Shown here: positions 58,401 through 64,000 of the stretch, piece after piece
Position numbering within the stretch: the stretch's first letter is position 1
Layout of the letters: every line of letters begins with the position of its first letter
DNA from: Lateolabrax maculatus
Taxonomy: Eukaryota; Chordata; Actinopteri; Acropomatiformes; Lateolabracidae
Assembly (NCBI GenBank): GCA_031216445.1
Contig: CM062215.1
Span: 11,720,501 to 11,784,500 of the forward strand
DNA: 64,000 bases
Reading direction: 5' to 3'
Program-made: the position numbers and the translations under genes
The notes under the pieces: generated by a model
Told to the model about the DNA's origin: nothing
Databases searched by the model: none
What the model saw: only the letters and a program-made list of their open reading frames with translations

Positions 58401-60002
58401 GAGGAGGCACGGTCCTCAGACAGTCATGAGACAGGAGCCGGGCATTTAGCCTAACTTTAAGTGTTGCTTATTTATTCAAGAATATTTCAAGTTATGGAGA
58501 TCTTATTTGAAACCAAGTTTTCAGGGGCTTTCAAATGTATACGTAGATGAAAACAGCATTGTTGAGGGAGGGTCCAGCCTCTACTATTTTGGAGAGATCA
58601 AAGATTTTCCAGATATATAAATGTTTAAGGGAGAACACTATAGTGTGGACTTTTGTTTTCAAAAGGTCAGAATCTGCATTTTGGTTGTGAGACCGAGTTT
58701 CAGTCCTGGACGCTTCCTGTGTTTTCCAGCTCAACTATAATTTGGATATTAATGGAATGATATATTCCGCTGCGACTGCAGATGTAATTGTTGTTTTTGT
58801 AGGAAGGGTTATAGGAGGCCAGCCGCAGCTTAATGGTTGTAAAGGAAACACTGCATCCAAAAGTGATAATGGTTTATGGCGAATGTCCTTGACTCAGTGT
58901 GCACTAGCAATCCTAGGCTACTTAACCCCCTCACTATTGATTGTCCATTAAATCTCTTTGACTTAACACAGGGCAGGCTGCTGGCTAATTTGAGGGAAGT
59001 AGCTTAATGTAGCACTGCATAAATCCAAGTGGAAGACAACATGGCTACAGACCGGGGGAAAAAGAAAAAAAAAACGACTTCCAGACCTAGATTTTAGTTT
59101 TCTTGATCAGTACAAGCAAACTTGCGCAAATCCTGAGATGCATCTTATATTTCCTCGCAGCCAAATATCGAGCTTTTGATGTGCTGCACCAGTAATTGTG
59201 TGACGGGGGGCACTGAAAGATATACTCACCATCTAAATCTAGTTCCTCAGGGGAGTCTATTAGGAAGATTATTAGCCAAAGTTCTGCTGATCTGTGCAGT
59301 AACTCGTGTTTAATCCGACAAGTCTCCAGTCTCTGTAAATGATTCATTTTTTTTCAAGTTTCCATTCTCAATAAAGACATGATATTACATGTATATGTGT
59401 TATATGTATAGAGAGGTACTGTAACTCTAGCTGCAGCAGTCACTGATCAAATACACAAAGAAAAGCAAAAGACTACTACTCTATAACCAATTTAGAGGAG
59501 AATTCTGTCATATGTACTCAACCCAGAAACAGTTAATTCTACTAAATGCTCATTTTTTGCTACTATCTGTTCAGAGAAAAAAAAAAGCCTTGGGTGGTGT
59601 TGTGTTTCTGGAGATAAATCCTCCTCATCCTATGGAGGCTAAAATCTAATTACTTACACATTTAAACAAATTTTGACCTGCGATAATAATAAATGATAGA
59701 CATGCTGGTTAACAACTGCATTAAAATGAAACTGGCAGAAAAAAAAAAAAAAGTCCTCTCTGAAGGCATGCTGGAGTTTGATTGGAAACTGCCCACATAC
59801 ACGACAGCAAAGAGGTAATATTTCAAAGGGGGTTTTTTACCAGAGCGGTGGTGGGAATCCAGAGTTGAGATCCCCCCAGACTCAGTGTTTCCTCTTCCTC
59901 CTCCAGAGCCCCCAGCTCCACTGCCCCCTTGATGTATCCACAGTTCCTCACAAGGATGGAGCGCAGCCCCTCCAACAGAACCACGCTGGTGGTGCATCCC
60001 AT
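17239..60002 (-). CDS. dock9: Dedicator of cytokinesis protein 9 (zizimin-1), about 54 exons
   Basis: Cdc42-specific GEF of the DOCK-D group: PH domain, DHR-1 (C2-like lipid binding), armadillo-type spacer, catalytic DHR-2. Exons after the alternative first exons: 52342-52458, 47202-47291, 45902-45984, 43837-43906, 42969-43064, 42150-42284, 41794-41968, 41376-41431, 40512-40586, 40200-40340, 39195-39539, 38994-39076, 38183-38305, 38009-38088, 37727-37914, 37138-37203, 36401-36493, 35993-36104, 35615-35733, 34176-34262, 33983-34072, 33708-33823, 33231-33300, 32994-33119, 32376-32447, 32134-32280, 31812-31895, 31597-31708, 31323-31501, 30957-31064, 30646-30757, 30255-30385, 29681-29902 (cassette), 29024-29138, 28848-28914, 27746-27793, 27061-27197, 25846-25961, 25607-25744, 25321-25503, 25082-25195, 24716-24931, 24541-24598, 22997-23103, 22094-22216, 21762-21875, 21501-21506, 20349-20495, 19699-19909, 18981-19171, 18773-18873, 18229-18367, 17239-17355. 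First exon 59841-60002 or 54861-55037. Phases close throughout. DOCK9 rather than DOCK10/11 from near-identity to human and from synteny. More 5' exons may lie beyond 64000. Confidence 0.96.
18229..24931 (-). CDS. dock9: dock9 exons 43-53: catalytic DHR-2 domain
   Basis: Exons 24716-24931, 24541-24598, 22997-23103, 22094-22216, 21762-21875, 21501-21506, 20349-20495, 19699-19909, 18981-19171, 18773-18873 and 18229-18367. Blocks: RIRTVLMATEQMKEHENDPE, LRKTWLDSMARIHNKNGDLS, AAMCYVHVAALVAEYL, FRVITPNIDEEAAMMEDVGM, CADGLWKAERYELIADVYRL, RLLGTYFRVAFFGQ, GFFEDEDGKEYIYKEPK, NPKDLDSKYAYIQVTHV, HNIRRFVFETPF, EVDMIRLQLKLQGSISVQ, VNAGPLAYARAFLDD and FVDACGQALGVNERLIKEDQ. This domain exchanges GDP on Cdc42. 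By alignment, the valine that opens exon 52 (codon 18871-18873, VNAGP) is the nucleotide-sensor Val1951 of human DOCK9. It is retained, so catalysis should be intact. Confidence 0.96.
19960..20130 (+). mobile_element. Possible degenerate family B copy
   Basis: TTTTGACATTTTGGGAAATT then CGCTTTTCAGCC and GAGAATTAGATGAAAAGATC resemble the family B left arm (inverted counterpart GAAAATGTC-type). Weak and heavily diverged; in the dock9 intron between exons 49 and 50. Confidence 0.35.
21501..21506 (-). CDS. dock9: dock9 6-nt microexon (Ala-Ala)
   Basis: The exon reads GCTGCG between a pyrimidine-rich acceptor ending CCACCAAG and a strong donor, GTAAGT. Neighbouring exons end and start at phase 0 (FFGQ / GFFEDEDG), so two alanines are inserted in frame. 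Human DOCK9 has FFGQAA followed by a further segment at this point, which supports the two alanines. No QYQFTD-like exon was found in the following intron. Confidence 0.55.
21589..21614 (+). repeat. (GT)n microsatellite
   Basis: Short GT run in the dock9 intron upstream of the 6-nt microexon. Confidence 0.85.
22219..22256 (+). repeat. (CA)n microsatellite abutting dock9 exon 46 acceptor
   Basis: CA run immediately outside exon 46. On the coding strand (TG)n is followed by TTCAG and then the exon. Confidence 0.9.
25082..28914 (-). CDS. dock9: dock9 exons 36-42: helical region leading to DHR-2
   Basis: Exons 28848-28914, 27746-27793, 27061-27197, 25846-25961, 25607-25744, 25321-25503 and 25082-25195. 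Blocks: ALFAYWNKAAPSELMDFFTL, VCLHQFRYMGKRFIV, HARLQQLGTLENAHTF, VSTEVCLTVLDTLSIF, GHNPLMKKVFQVHLCFLQ, CYEILKCCNSKLSSIRSD, NFDYTGRKSFVRTHLQ and GTRFQQSLSIINNCANSD. Exon 38 has two in-frame acceptors 69 bases apart (exon starts 27197 and 27128). This matches long and short DOCK-D isoforms that differ by a QEG...DRKS...LPVSRN segment. Confidence 0.95.
25975..26000 (+). repeat. (CA)n microsatellite near dock9 exon 39 acceptor
   Basis: CA run beginning 14 bases outside the exon. On the coding strand it is (TG)n followed by CTTTCTGTGCAG. Confidence 0.9.
26380..26982 (+). mobile_element. LINE-type retrotransposon, 3' fragment
   Basis: Typical teleost repeat sequence: GGCGCCAGAGCCTTCAGCTA, CTCCTCTCCTGTGGAACCAG, GTTAGGGCTGGTTCAGG and CTGAACCATCCCTTAGTTAT. 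It ends in the characteristic 3' tail GGCGCTATACAAATAAATTG followed by TGACT repeats. The coding part is absent, consistent with 5' truncation. It sits in the dock9 intron between exons 38 and 39. Assignment to a LINE clade is uncertain. Confidence 0.7.
28139..28690. mobile_element. Family B element with both arms
   Basis: The left arm reads ACTTATTTGCTTCCTTGTCG then GAGTTAGGTGACAAGATC. The right arm has its reverse complement (CTTCTCATCTAACTCTCAGC, AAGAAAGTGAAC). The interior (AAACTGGAAGCGGAGGGAAA, ATCTTGTTTGTTTAATCTGT) occurs again inverted (GCTAGCTGCTTCCCACTGCT, TTCCAGTCTTAAG). It is therefore a long imperfect palindrome in the dock9 intron between exons 36 and 37. Confidence 0.6.
29024..30757 (-). 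CDS. dock9: dock9 exons 32-35: Ser-rich hinge with a probable cassette exon
   Basis: Exon 32 (30646-30757) reads NAREDSLVPNPMVTTQKPGS. Exon 33 (30255-30385) holds the serine-rich STPNVSSVHHADSRGSLVST, matching human STPNINSVRNADSRGSLIST. Exon 35 (29024-29138) reads LGSTVLRCDKLDRDEIKNLL. Between them lies a 222-nt phase 0-0 exon (29681-29902) that I do not find in the canonical human sequence as I remember it. Exons 33 and 35 are phase 0 at the facing ends, so they splice in frame with or without it. The region is likely phosphorylated and flexible. Confidence 0.9.
29681..29902 (-). CDS. dock9: dock9 probable cassette exon, 74 codons
   Basis: Open frame of exactly 74 codons between a CCAAAAG acceptor and a CAA/GTATTC donor, phase 0 at both ends. 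It begins ERFTRRHSVNVPPLPLDPED. RRHS fits a basophilic-kinase site and may also bind 14-3-3 once phosphorylated. Next come GHVTKRVTMDFSLLSVPLPD and an acidic DSDSDSD run. The basic-Ser, proline and acidic composition suits a regulatory insert in the hinge before the C-terminal half. The polypyrimidine tract and donor are moderate, so it may be tissue-specific. Conservation in other genomes is unchecked. Confidence 0.6.
30957..34262 (-). CDS. dock9: dock9 exons 21-31: armadillo-like spacer
   Basis: Exons 34176-34262, 33983-34072, 33708-33823, 33231-33300, 32994-33119, 32376-32447, 32134-32280, 31812-31895, 31597-31708, 31323-31501 and 30957-31064. Helix-rich, strongly conserved sequence: EIKWVDGGKPLFKVSTHLVS, MEGHVMVNFLPTILNQLF, VVAQCHEEGLEHYLRSY, AVETLVNMLMPHITQKY, CFTFMDRGFVFKQINNYMN, NLPMPFGKGRIQRF, EFCRNHFLVGL-like (DDFCRNHFLVGLLLREVG) and ATLYLPLFGLL. 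The intron after the third of these exons starts with GCAAGC, a GC-AG intron; the split Arg codon (AG+G) confirms it. Confidence 0.95.
35615..37914 (-). CDS. dock9: dock9 exons 16-20: DHR-1 (C2-like) domain
   Basis: Exons 37727-37914, 37138-37203, 36401-36493, 35993-36104 and 35615-35733. Recognisable blocks: NHLYVYPKHLKYDGQKSFAK, NIAVYIEFKDSDEDEAQPLK, CIYARPGGPLFSKQAYAAVL, IELPTQLHEKHHLLFTFYHV and AWLPLLRDGRVIMNEQQLPV. In the family this is a C2-type beta-sandwich that binds phosphoinositides. It covers about residues 611-803 of the exon 1b model. The intron between exons 17 and 18 contains an AAGTC-rich degenerate tandem repeat. Confidence 0.96.
36600..37130 (+). repeat. AAGTC-rich degenerate tandem repeat
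   Basis: 36612-36835 is built from variants of CCAAGTCAAGACCAACAAGG spaced irregularly. A further AAGTC/GAGTC cluster (GTCATTTAGTCAAAATTCAC, GAGTCGAGTCTAGG) runs at 37060-37130, up to the end of dock9 exon 17. The open frame across it (Gln/Ser/Lys-rich) is a by-product of the repeat. Confidence 0.65.
38009..41431 (-). CDS. dock9: dock9 exons 9-15: linker between PH and DHR-1
   Basis: Exons 41376-41431, 40512-40586, 40200-40340, 39195-39539, 38994-39076, 38183-38305 and 38009-38088. Exon 9 is divergent (EEHGKTDLSSGSFQDSFQ). Later ones are well conserved: FEEKFGKRVLVSCHDLSFNL, RKISADFHVDLNH, FSVTCPHPEIFLVARIEKVL, EPYMKSSDSAK, LGQYRMPFAWAAR, RFSALYRQDSSKLSDEDMFK and PEKMAKLPVLLGNLDVTID. The largest exon (345 nt) has a fish-specific Gly/Ser/His-rich insertion between RQMTSG and ALQYPRQG. 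Confidence 0.95.
38665..38935 (-). mobile_element. Family B element, reverse orientation
   Basis: On the plus strand it reads GCTAGCTGTTTCCCTCTGTT, CCAGTCTTTATGCTAAGCTA and GCAAATAAGCGTACTTCCCG, ending ACTATACCTTTAAAG. This is the reverse complement of the family B left half. It lies in the dock9 intron between exons 13 and 14. Confidence 0.6.
39702..39762 (+). repeat. (GT)n microsatellite
   Basis: Long pure GT run in the dock9 intron between exons 11 and 12. Confidence 0.9.
41794..43064 (-). CDS. dock9: dock9 exons 6-8: PH domain
   Basis: Exons 42969-43064, 42150-42284 and 41794-41968. They encode GWLYKGNMNSAISVTMR, then SFKRRYFHLAQLGDGSYNLN, FLDSCMGVVQ, VRRFAFELKMQDKSTFLLAA and EAEMEEWIGTLNKIL. 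The tryptophan of EEWI (about residue 283 counting from exon 1b) is the near-invariant Trp of the PH C-terminal helix. The basic KRR after the first strand may contact phosphoinositides. The domain spans roughly residues 187-292, and all exon phases agree with human DOCK9. Confidence 0.96.
42559..42844 (+). mobile_element. Dispersed inverted-repeat element, family A copy 2
   Basis: Starts TTAAAGGGGGTTCTCCA and ends GCGTCCCTTCAA, with CTCCAAAACCCCTGGATC and TTTTCACAGGCTGAGTAGT inside. More diverged and shorter than the copy at 62189. It lies in the dock9 intron between exons 6 and 7. Confidence 0.55.
43837..52458 (-). CDS. dock9: dock9 exons 2-5: conserved N-terminal region
   Basis: Exon 2 (52342-52458) reads VKPKIIEPLDYENVVLQRKT then DMLQFPTDDFQ. 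Exon 3 (47202-47291) reads ISTLRRQGRTLFSTVPETAE. Exon 4 (45902-45984) reads CIKTYKSDWHVVNYKYEEYS. Exon 5 (43837-43906) reads PEKLAAHLFEVDEDVEKDE after a split codon. They correspond to the segment before the PH domain of human DOCK9, including the autoinhibitory/Cdc42-binding N-terminus described for this group. Introns are large here: 5.05 kb between exons 2 and 3, and 2 kb between exons 4 and 5. Confidence 0.95.
44440..44900 (+). mobile_element. Degenerate interspersed repeat (LINE-derived type)
   Basis: Contains phrases common in fish interspersed repeats, such as GGCAGCTGTGTTTTGGACCA and a segment telling of TATTGGTAGGCAGTGCAAAT. ORFs are broken. It lies in dock9 intron 4; boundaries are approximate. 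Confidence 0.4.
47661..47940 (+). mobile_element. Family B element, longer copy
   Basis: Begins TTTAAAGGACAGCTTACATT then GAAATATGCTTATTTGCTGT. It carries the typical interior TTAGCTTAGCATAAAGACTG, GAAACAGCTAGCCTGGCTCT and a TTTGTTTGTGTAATCCGT block. The right end is indistinct. Confidence 0.6.
48636..48803. mobile_element. Short fold-back element (hairpin MITE), family B
   Basis: The left arm (GGGGAAAATACGCTTATTTG, CTTTCTTTCCT) is repeated in reverse complement on the right (AGGAAAGAAAGCGAATATTT, CCCAAAATGT), with ends ATTAAGGGAATAG and a TTTAA right edge. The whole unit is about 168 bases and could fold into one long hairpin. It lies in dock9 intron 2. Confidence 0.65.
49619..49687 (+). 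repeat. (CA)n microsatellite
   Basis: Long CA run in dock9 intron 2. A (GT)n tract lies at 49466-49506, so the two could pair as an inverted repeat about 110 bases apart. Confidence 0.9.
51655..52010 (+). repeat. Dispersed teleost repeat
   Basis: Contains GGTGGAAAGTAACCAAGTAC, CAGCAGCAGCAGGCAGGTGT, TTTTCAGCGAGAAAGCTCTG, CGGCAGACAGACACAGTTAG and GAGTTGGTGGGGACCAAAAC, familiar from many fish genomic sequences. Its open reading frames are not gene-like. It lies in dock9 intron 2. Confidence 0.5.
52459..54860 (-). other. dock9 intron between exon 1a and exon 2
   Basis: 2.4 kb of AT-rich, apparently single-copy sequence. I see no exon-like conservation, no microsatellite of note and no recognisable transposon. 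Confidence 0.4.
54861..55037 (-). CDS. dock9: dock9 alternative first exon 1a
   Basis: 59 codons from ATG CGT GCA (ATG at 55035-55037) to GCA GCG before GTAAGTG, phase 0, joining in frame to exon 2. It starts MRAVSLTPDQRLHTQAGVTT, then a basic stretch (GRAGKAPKREM) and an acidic helix-like end (SLAEIEAEVEAG). Just upstream another ATG in a different frame opens a seven-codon reading frame ending in TGA that overlaps this start, which could lower or tune initiation. It is about 2.4 kb 5' of exon 2 and 4.8 kb 3' of exon 1b. A strong donor and long open phase-0 frame support it; homology is not certain. Confidence 0.65.
55366..55405 (+). repeat. (TG)n microsatellite
   Basis: TG run upstream of dock9 exon 1a. 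Confidence 0.85.
57617..57641 (+). repeat. Poly-C homopolymer run
   Basis: An almost uninterrupted run of C in the dock9 intron between exons 1b and 1a; length may be imprecise through sequencing error. Confidence 0.8.
59841..60002 (-). CDS. dock9: dock9 alternative first exon 1b, MGCTTS N-terminus
   Basis: 54 codons from ATG (60000-60002), in a strong context (CACCATGG) with an in-frame TGA shortly upstream. It ends ACC GCT CTG before GTAAAA at phase 0, which joins exactly to exon 2 (VKPKIIEPLDYENV). It begins MGCTTSVVLLEGLRSILVRN, then a cysteine-containing segment and an EEEEE run. Gly2, Cys3 and Ser6 fit an N-myristoylation plus palmitoylation signal, so this isoform may be membrane-anchored (inference). 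I recall a similar MGCTTS-type start among mammalian DOCK9 isoforms but could not check it. The region just 5' (60020-60660 on the minus strand) is purine-rich and may hold its promoter. Confidence 0.75.
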
Positions 60003-61518
60003 GGTGCCACCAAACACTCACCACCACCATGCAGGAAGATAAAATTATGAGGCTAATTTCTAATCTCTTTGCCTTAATTTTCAGCTCCAGGTATATGCAG
60101 CAGTACAACTTTATCTCTCAACCTTGATCTCCTCCACATCTAAAAAAAAAAAAAGTCCTTGTACAGGTGTACTCAAAGGCTAAAGAATTCACTCAGGGAG
60201 CAGTTTATCTCCCTTAGCCGAGGGGGATTCCAAATCATTCCGCTCGGAACACAACCGCCGTCTTCGAAAGCAAATCTCAGCCCAAGAGCCGGGCCCGCTG
60301 AGTCGTATCCTCCTGTGTACAGCTCAGCGGGGATGAAGGGATGAGTGCGAGGAGGACAGAAGCCGAGCTGCTCATTCAGTCGGAGCAGGGCGTCGACTCT
60401 CCGACTCCTCTCCCTTCCTTCTGCTGGGGGGGGATGAGGATGCTCAGACACTCTCACTTTGCTCTCTCCCTCTCGCTGACTCCTCTCCACTGCTTTGCTT
60501 TCCCTCTCTCTTCTCCCAACCTTGCCATCTCTCTCCCTCTATCACTCACTCCTTGCCTGTCACTTTCACTTCTTCTCGCCTCCCTCGCTCTCTCCTCCTT
60601 TCCCCCAGCAGGCTCTCTCCCTCCCTCGCTCTTGCAGCTTAGTCATTTCTCTGACTCTGCATGCTTTGTCAACAGTAAAAGCAGACTGTTACCAACAAAG
60701 ACACACACACAGACTCACCCACACACACACACAAACTGGCTGCTGCAGACAATGTTTTACTCTCTCTCTCTCTCTCTGCCTTTTTCCCTCCTTCCTCTTT
60801 CTCCCACTGACAGTGAAATTACAAGCGATGCAGTCATCTTTCTGATGTCATTAACATGCGCTCAAAGAGATGATTTAACTTCTCTTGACCCTCGTTGCCG
60901 AACCCACAGCCATTTAACACTTCGCTGGACTGAGCCATTTAAGCGTGATGCGTCATAGGACAAACAGGACAAACCTGGCAACCCTCTGTAAATCATCATG
61001 TAAGCATCCTCTCTCCAGAGGCGAGGATGTTGGCTGAAGGATACAGGCTTGTTTATGTAAGGCTAATTTAAATGCACATACAAACAAATCTGTGAATTTT
61101 CTTCAGCTTCTCTCCGGTGACTGGTGTAAATATTTCATCAGCGGTTGACACACTCACCTACTTTTAAGTGGATGATGCAGCAAAATGCATAAGAAGGAGA
61201 ATCATAATAAAATGCAAGGGAGAGCACAGAGTAGATTCAGTATTTGGAATCATGGGAATTGTTTGAGGAATGCTTAGAGAGACTACTAAAGTATTAGCAT
61301 TAAAGTGAGCCTATGTAACTTTTACTGACAACAGTTGGTGGCCATAAATGCACATGTGCTCGCTGCAGAAATAACAGATAAAATACTAAGAGAGTTAAAA
61401 TACAAATGCTAAAAGAAGCTCAATTAGCAGTGAAAATGGAGGTGCTGAAAGAGGTTTAAGTTTCAGATTAATTGTAAGCACTGAATGCTGACGGTTTCCT
61501 TGTAAAAAAGTTTTTTTT

Positions 61519-61537
61519 GGGGGGGGGGGGGGGGGGT
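61519..61537 (+). repeat. Poly-G homopolymer run
   Basis: A T run followed by about 19 consecutive G, upstream of dock9 exon 1b; length is error-prone. Confidence 0.8.
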
Positions 61538-61589
61538 TTCCTTTTACGATATCAAGGATATAAGGATTGAGGGTGTCGTACGCTATACA

Positions 61590-61655
61590 GATTGTAAAGT
61601 TCCCTGAACCAAATTGTGAATTTTATGGCTCTATAAATAAAATCTGACTTGACTT
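61590..61655 (+). mobile_element. Short LINE-type 3' tail remnant
   Basis: GGCTCTATAAATAAAATCTG followed by ACTTGACTTG resembles the end of the longer element at 26380-26982, with TGACT-type tail repeats. Only the last few dozen bases remain. Confidence 0.5.
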
Positions 61656-62188
61656 GTATGAAGTGGAAGTGTCAATTTAAGTGTAAGTCCTAGGTGAAGT
61701 CTTGGAAACACTTGAATTATTTGGAAAGTAAGAGGTGAAAGCAGTTGCATATGTCAGATGATGTGTAACCACTGAGAGCAGTTGAAGTGTTGTTTGAGGT
61801 TTGTACATTTCCTGCAATAATAGTATGCAGGGTCATAAAGGGGTCATACCAGACCAAGGCTGTAACAGCAAAACCCCTGAATATACTAAATTGGCCATGG
61901 GTGTGTTTTATTGCATATAAATGCAACTTTTTATTTGTGAGAAGAGGTTATTTATTCTTTCAAAAGTTACATAGTCTTGCTTTACACAGTAAAAGTGGCC
62001 CCCAAAAATTAAAACTTTAAATTGTTTTTCATAGAACTACAAAACCCAACACATAAAAATAAAAATAAAAGCAGCACGCTGGTCCTTGGGATGACTATTT
62101 TTCCACAATTGGTATTTTTAACTAAAAGCAATTCTCCTCTTGGACAACCCTAGAGTAAAAAATATCAGAATATGACAGTTTGACGGTC

Positions 62189-62620
62189 TTGAAGGGGCCC
62201 TCCAGCGAACTTGTTTGCCAACCTTTGCCTATTTACACATCCTGTCTGTGTCCATCTGTGTCCATCGAAGCAATAAAGGCAGAGATACCCAGACTTTTAG
62301 TTCCTATGTATCAGTTCCAAAAACACTGGATCCTACAATCCCCATAATGCAACTTAGTTTAGTCTTCCGTTAGACCCTGTCTGGCTCATAAATGCACACG
62401 TCTGTCACACTTCACGCCCCGAGTTTGTAACACAACTTCATGATAAAAATTAGCAGTTTCATGCTCAATCCAATATAGTTCTGATGACATCATCTGGGTT
62501 ATTTTCTAAGACTGTAGAACCACAGAAGACATTATACAACTGTTTTCATAGGTTGAGTTATATTCCTCATCACAACTGTTCCTGTTCTTCGAGTGCACAA
62601 TTGGTGGAATGTCCCTTTAA
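62189..62620 (+). mobile_element. Dispersed inverted-repeat element, family A copy 3 (both ends present)
   Basis: Left end TTGAAGGGGCCCTCCA and right end TGGAATGTCCCTTTAA are imperfect inverted repeats of each other. The interior has CCAAAAACACTGGATCCTAC, CCCATAATGCAACTTAG, GATGACATCATCTGGGTTAT and ACAACTGTTTTCATAGG. No transposase frame, so a non-autonomous DNA element is likely. Confidence 0.6.
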
Positions 62621-64000
62621 AGCTGGTAACTAGTTTGTTTCATTGCAGTGTTTTCAGGCTCATCCAAAAAGCCTCAGCAGCATTCTTAAAACAGTCATTA
62701 CATTAGGGCTATTCCTCAGAGGATGCATTAATCTAATGAAACAACACCCCATAGTGCACCCAATAACCTTTTCACACAGTCATCTGCAAACTAGAGGGAC
62801 ATTGCACCAGAAACAAAATTATTTATCAGAACTCACAAAAGCCATCTATCAGTTGGGTCCATGTGCTGTTCAGTAATGAAAGCAGTGGACAGACTGCAGT
62901 GGAAAAGATGAAATCCCCCTCAGTCAGCAAAGCAAACATAATGCTCTTCTCAGATGCTCATCTTTGAATCCACAAAACAGTGTAGTTCTTCCTCGATCAT
63001 TAAACATTCTCCATAAATATTATGGTTTGTAGACAGTTTTAGACCCAAAGGTGGATTTTTTTTGTTAAAGCAGCGTTTCAACACAATCTGTTTCCTCTGA
63101 AAAACCAGCCAACAATTAAAGAGGAGATATGAAGGTTGGTCTCCTGGCAACAAGACACTGCTATTTTAGCCAAAGTAAAGGAATGAATGAGGGATATTTT
63201 TGGTGGACAGACATCACTCATGCCAATACACGTCAGCGTTTTTCTGATTGCACAAACCAAATAAATCCAACCAGACTGGCGTAAAGATTTATAGGGTGAG
63301 AGAGTAAATGAAACCCTTATTTCCATGACTAATGAATGTGAAAGTGCCATGCCATAGCTTAATGCTGACACACAGAAGAGCTTCTTCTTCACTCCACTGA
63401 GAAAGTCTTTGTCTTTACATGTTTAAACGCTTGCAGCACGATCATTTCTCGGCGGCACCTCCAGAGGACAGAGGAGACGTGCATCACTGCTGCCTCCCAC
63501 AGGCCGCTCCTAACACCGCAACAACACTAGACAAAACACCGCAAAAGCCAAGGCGAAAAAATGATGCCAATACGAGCTGCAAGCCTGTGCAAAAGGCTAG
63601 GGGTACGTAATCATGAAAGCGCTTATAATGTGACCCAGAGAACAAGCAAAGCAATGACTCAAAAGACGGCATGGCAGCCAAGTTTCACTGCAGTGGTTTG
63701 ATGTCAGGGGCATGGAAAAACTATCTAGGGTTTGTTTTACAAAACTAGGCTGACAGACTTACTCCCAGTTTTATTTTTGTGTGTACGATAAATCATGTGA
63801 ATGCAGATAGAGGGAATTTGTATCCAGGGCGGCAACATAGCATTAACACAATGATTAGAGCAAGTTTGCTATTTAGAAAAAAAATACACATTCCTCATTG
63901 ATGAATTAGAGCAGGAAAGATTCTGAATTTGAGACTGTGGTTGTGAGAAATGTACGGTTGGTTAATTGGTTTAAATAGTATGTTGTGATGATTGCTCAGG

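Larger units (their letters stand above)
55038..59840 (-). other. dock9 intron between exons 1b and 1a, with possible internal promoter
   Basis: The part next to exon 1a (55090-55320) is strongly purine-rich on the coding strand (GA-rich), as seen at many TATA-less promoters; it may drive the 1a transcript (inference). Microsatellites: (TG)n 55366-55405, (CA)n near 55757-55800, (GT)n 56309-56365, (AC)n 57446-57468, plus a homopolymeric C run at 57617-57641. No supported gene in the rest. Confidence 0.4.
60003..64000 (-). other. Upstream of dock9 exon 1b: 5' flank or further intron
   Basis: The coding strand is very GA-rich at about 60400-60800 (CT-rich on the plus strand), with a (CA)n stretch at 60697-60732. 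Further up are a poly-G run (61519-61537), a LINE-type tail (61590-61655) and a dispersed inverted-repeat element (62189-62620). If dock9 has more distal first exons, this whole stretch is intronic. No coding exon was recognised. Confidence 0.4.

Noticed and set aside
60341..60958. 205-codon plus-strand ORF opposite the dock9 5' region
   Set aside because: Ser/Leu/Pro/Thr low-complexity translation of a CT-rich tract with (CA)n; no homology, and better explained as purine-rich promoter-side sequence of dock9.
1..64000. tRNA, rRNA, CRISPR, operon or phage features
   Set aside because: None seen; the window is an intron-rich vertebrate locus and short palindromes are explained by transposon remnants.

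Overview
This is vertebrate nuclear DNA, almost certainly from a ray-finned (teleost) fish. Short GT-AG exons lie in compact introns full of (GT)n microsatellites, and diverged transposon fragments of types common in fish genomes are scattered through it. The translated exons match vertebrate proteins throughout. The gene set STK24 / SLC15A1 / DOCK9 is the block found at human 13q32.3, so synteny supports the calls. No prokaryotic, CRISPR, phage or viral gene content was seen.

Layout. (1) Positions 1-1847, plus strand: the last six coding exons of stk24 (MST3, a GCKIII-group Ste20 kinase), with a long 3' UTR to about 4015. (2) Positions 5092-14105, minus strand: a complete 23-exon slc15a1 gene (PEPT1, the proton-coupled oligopeptide transporter), 728 codons by my exon model. 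(3) Positions 17239-60002, minus strand: dock9 (zizimin-1, a Cdc42 guanine-nucleotide exchange factor). It has 53 exons downstream of the first exon, counting one probable cassette exon and one 6-nt microexon, plus two alternative first exons. The model gives 2170 codons from exon 1b or 2175 from exon 1a; without the optional segments it is close to the human length. The gene probably continues upstream beyond 64000 for further 5' exons. stk24 and slc15a1 converge tail to tail. slc15a1 and dock9 are head to tail, about 3.1 kb apart between coding ends.

Exon borders were set by hand from homology, splice consensus and reading-frame phase. For almost every exon the length, the phase and the neighbouring exon agree. 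Exceptions are flagged: the donor of slc15a1 exon 16, the dock9 microexon and the dock9 cassette exon. Two introns use GC rather than GT donors.

The three genes do unrelated jobs (kinase signalling, intestinal peptide uptake, Cdc42 activation). They are neighbours by ancient synteny, not parts of one pathway. The points that most merit a second look are dock9 isoform structure (a putatively myristoylated N-terminus, a 74-residue cassette, tandem acceptors, a microexon, a possible alternative C-terminus), (TG)n tracts sitting at splice acceptors, two families of inverted-repeat elements, and the orientation of stk24 relative to its neighbours. I found no evidence for a previously undescribed multi-gene system.
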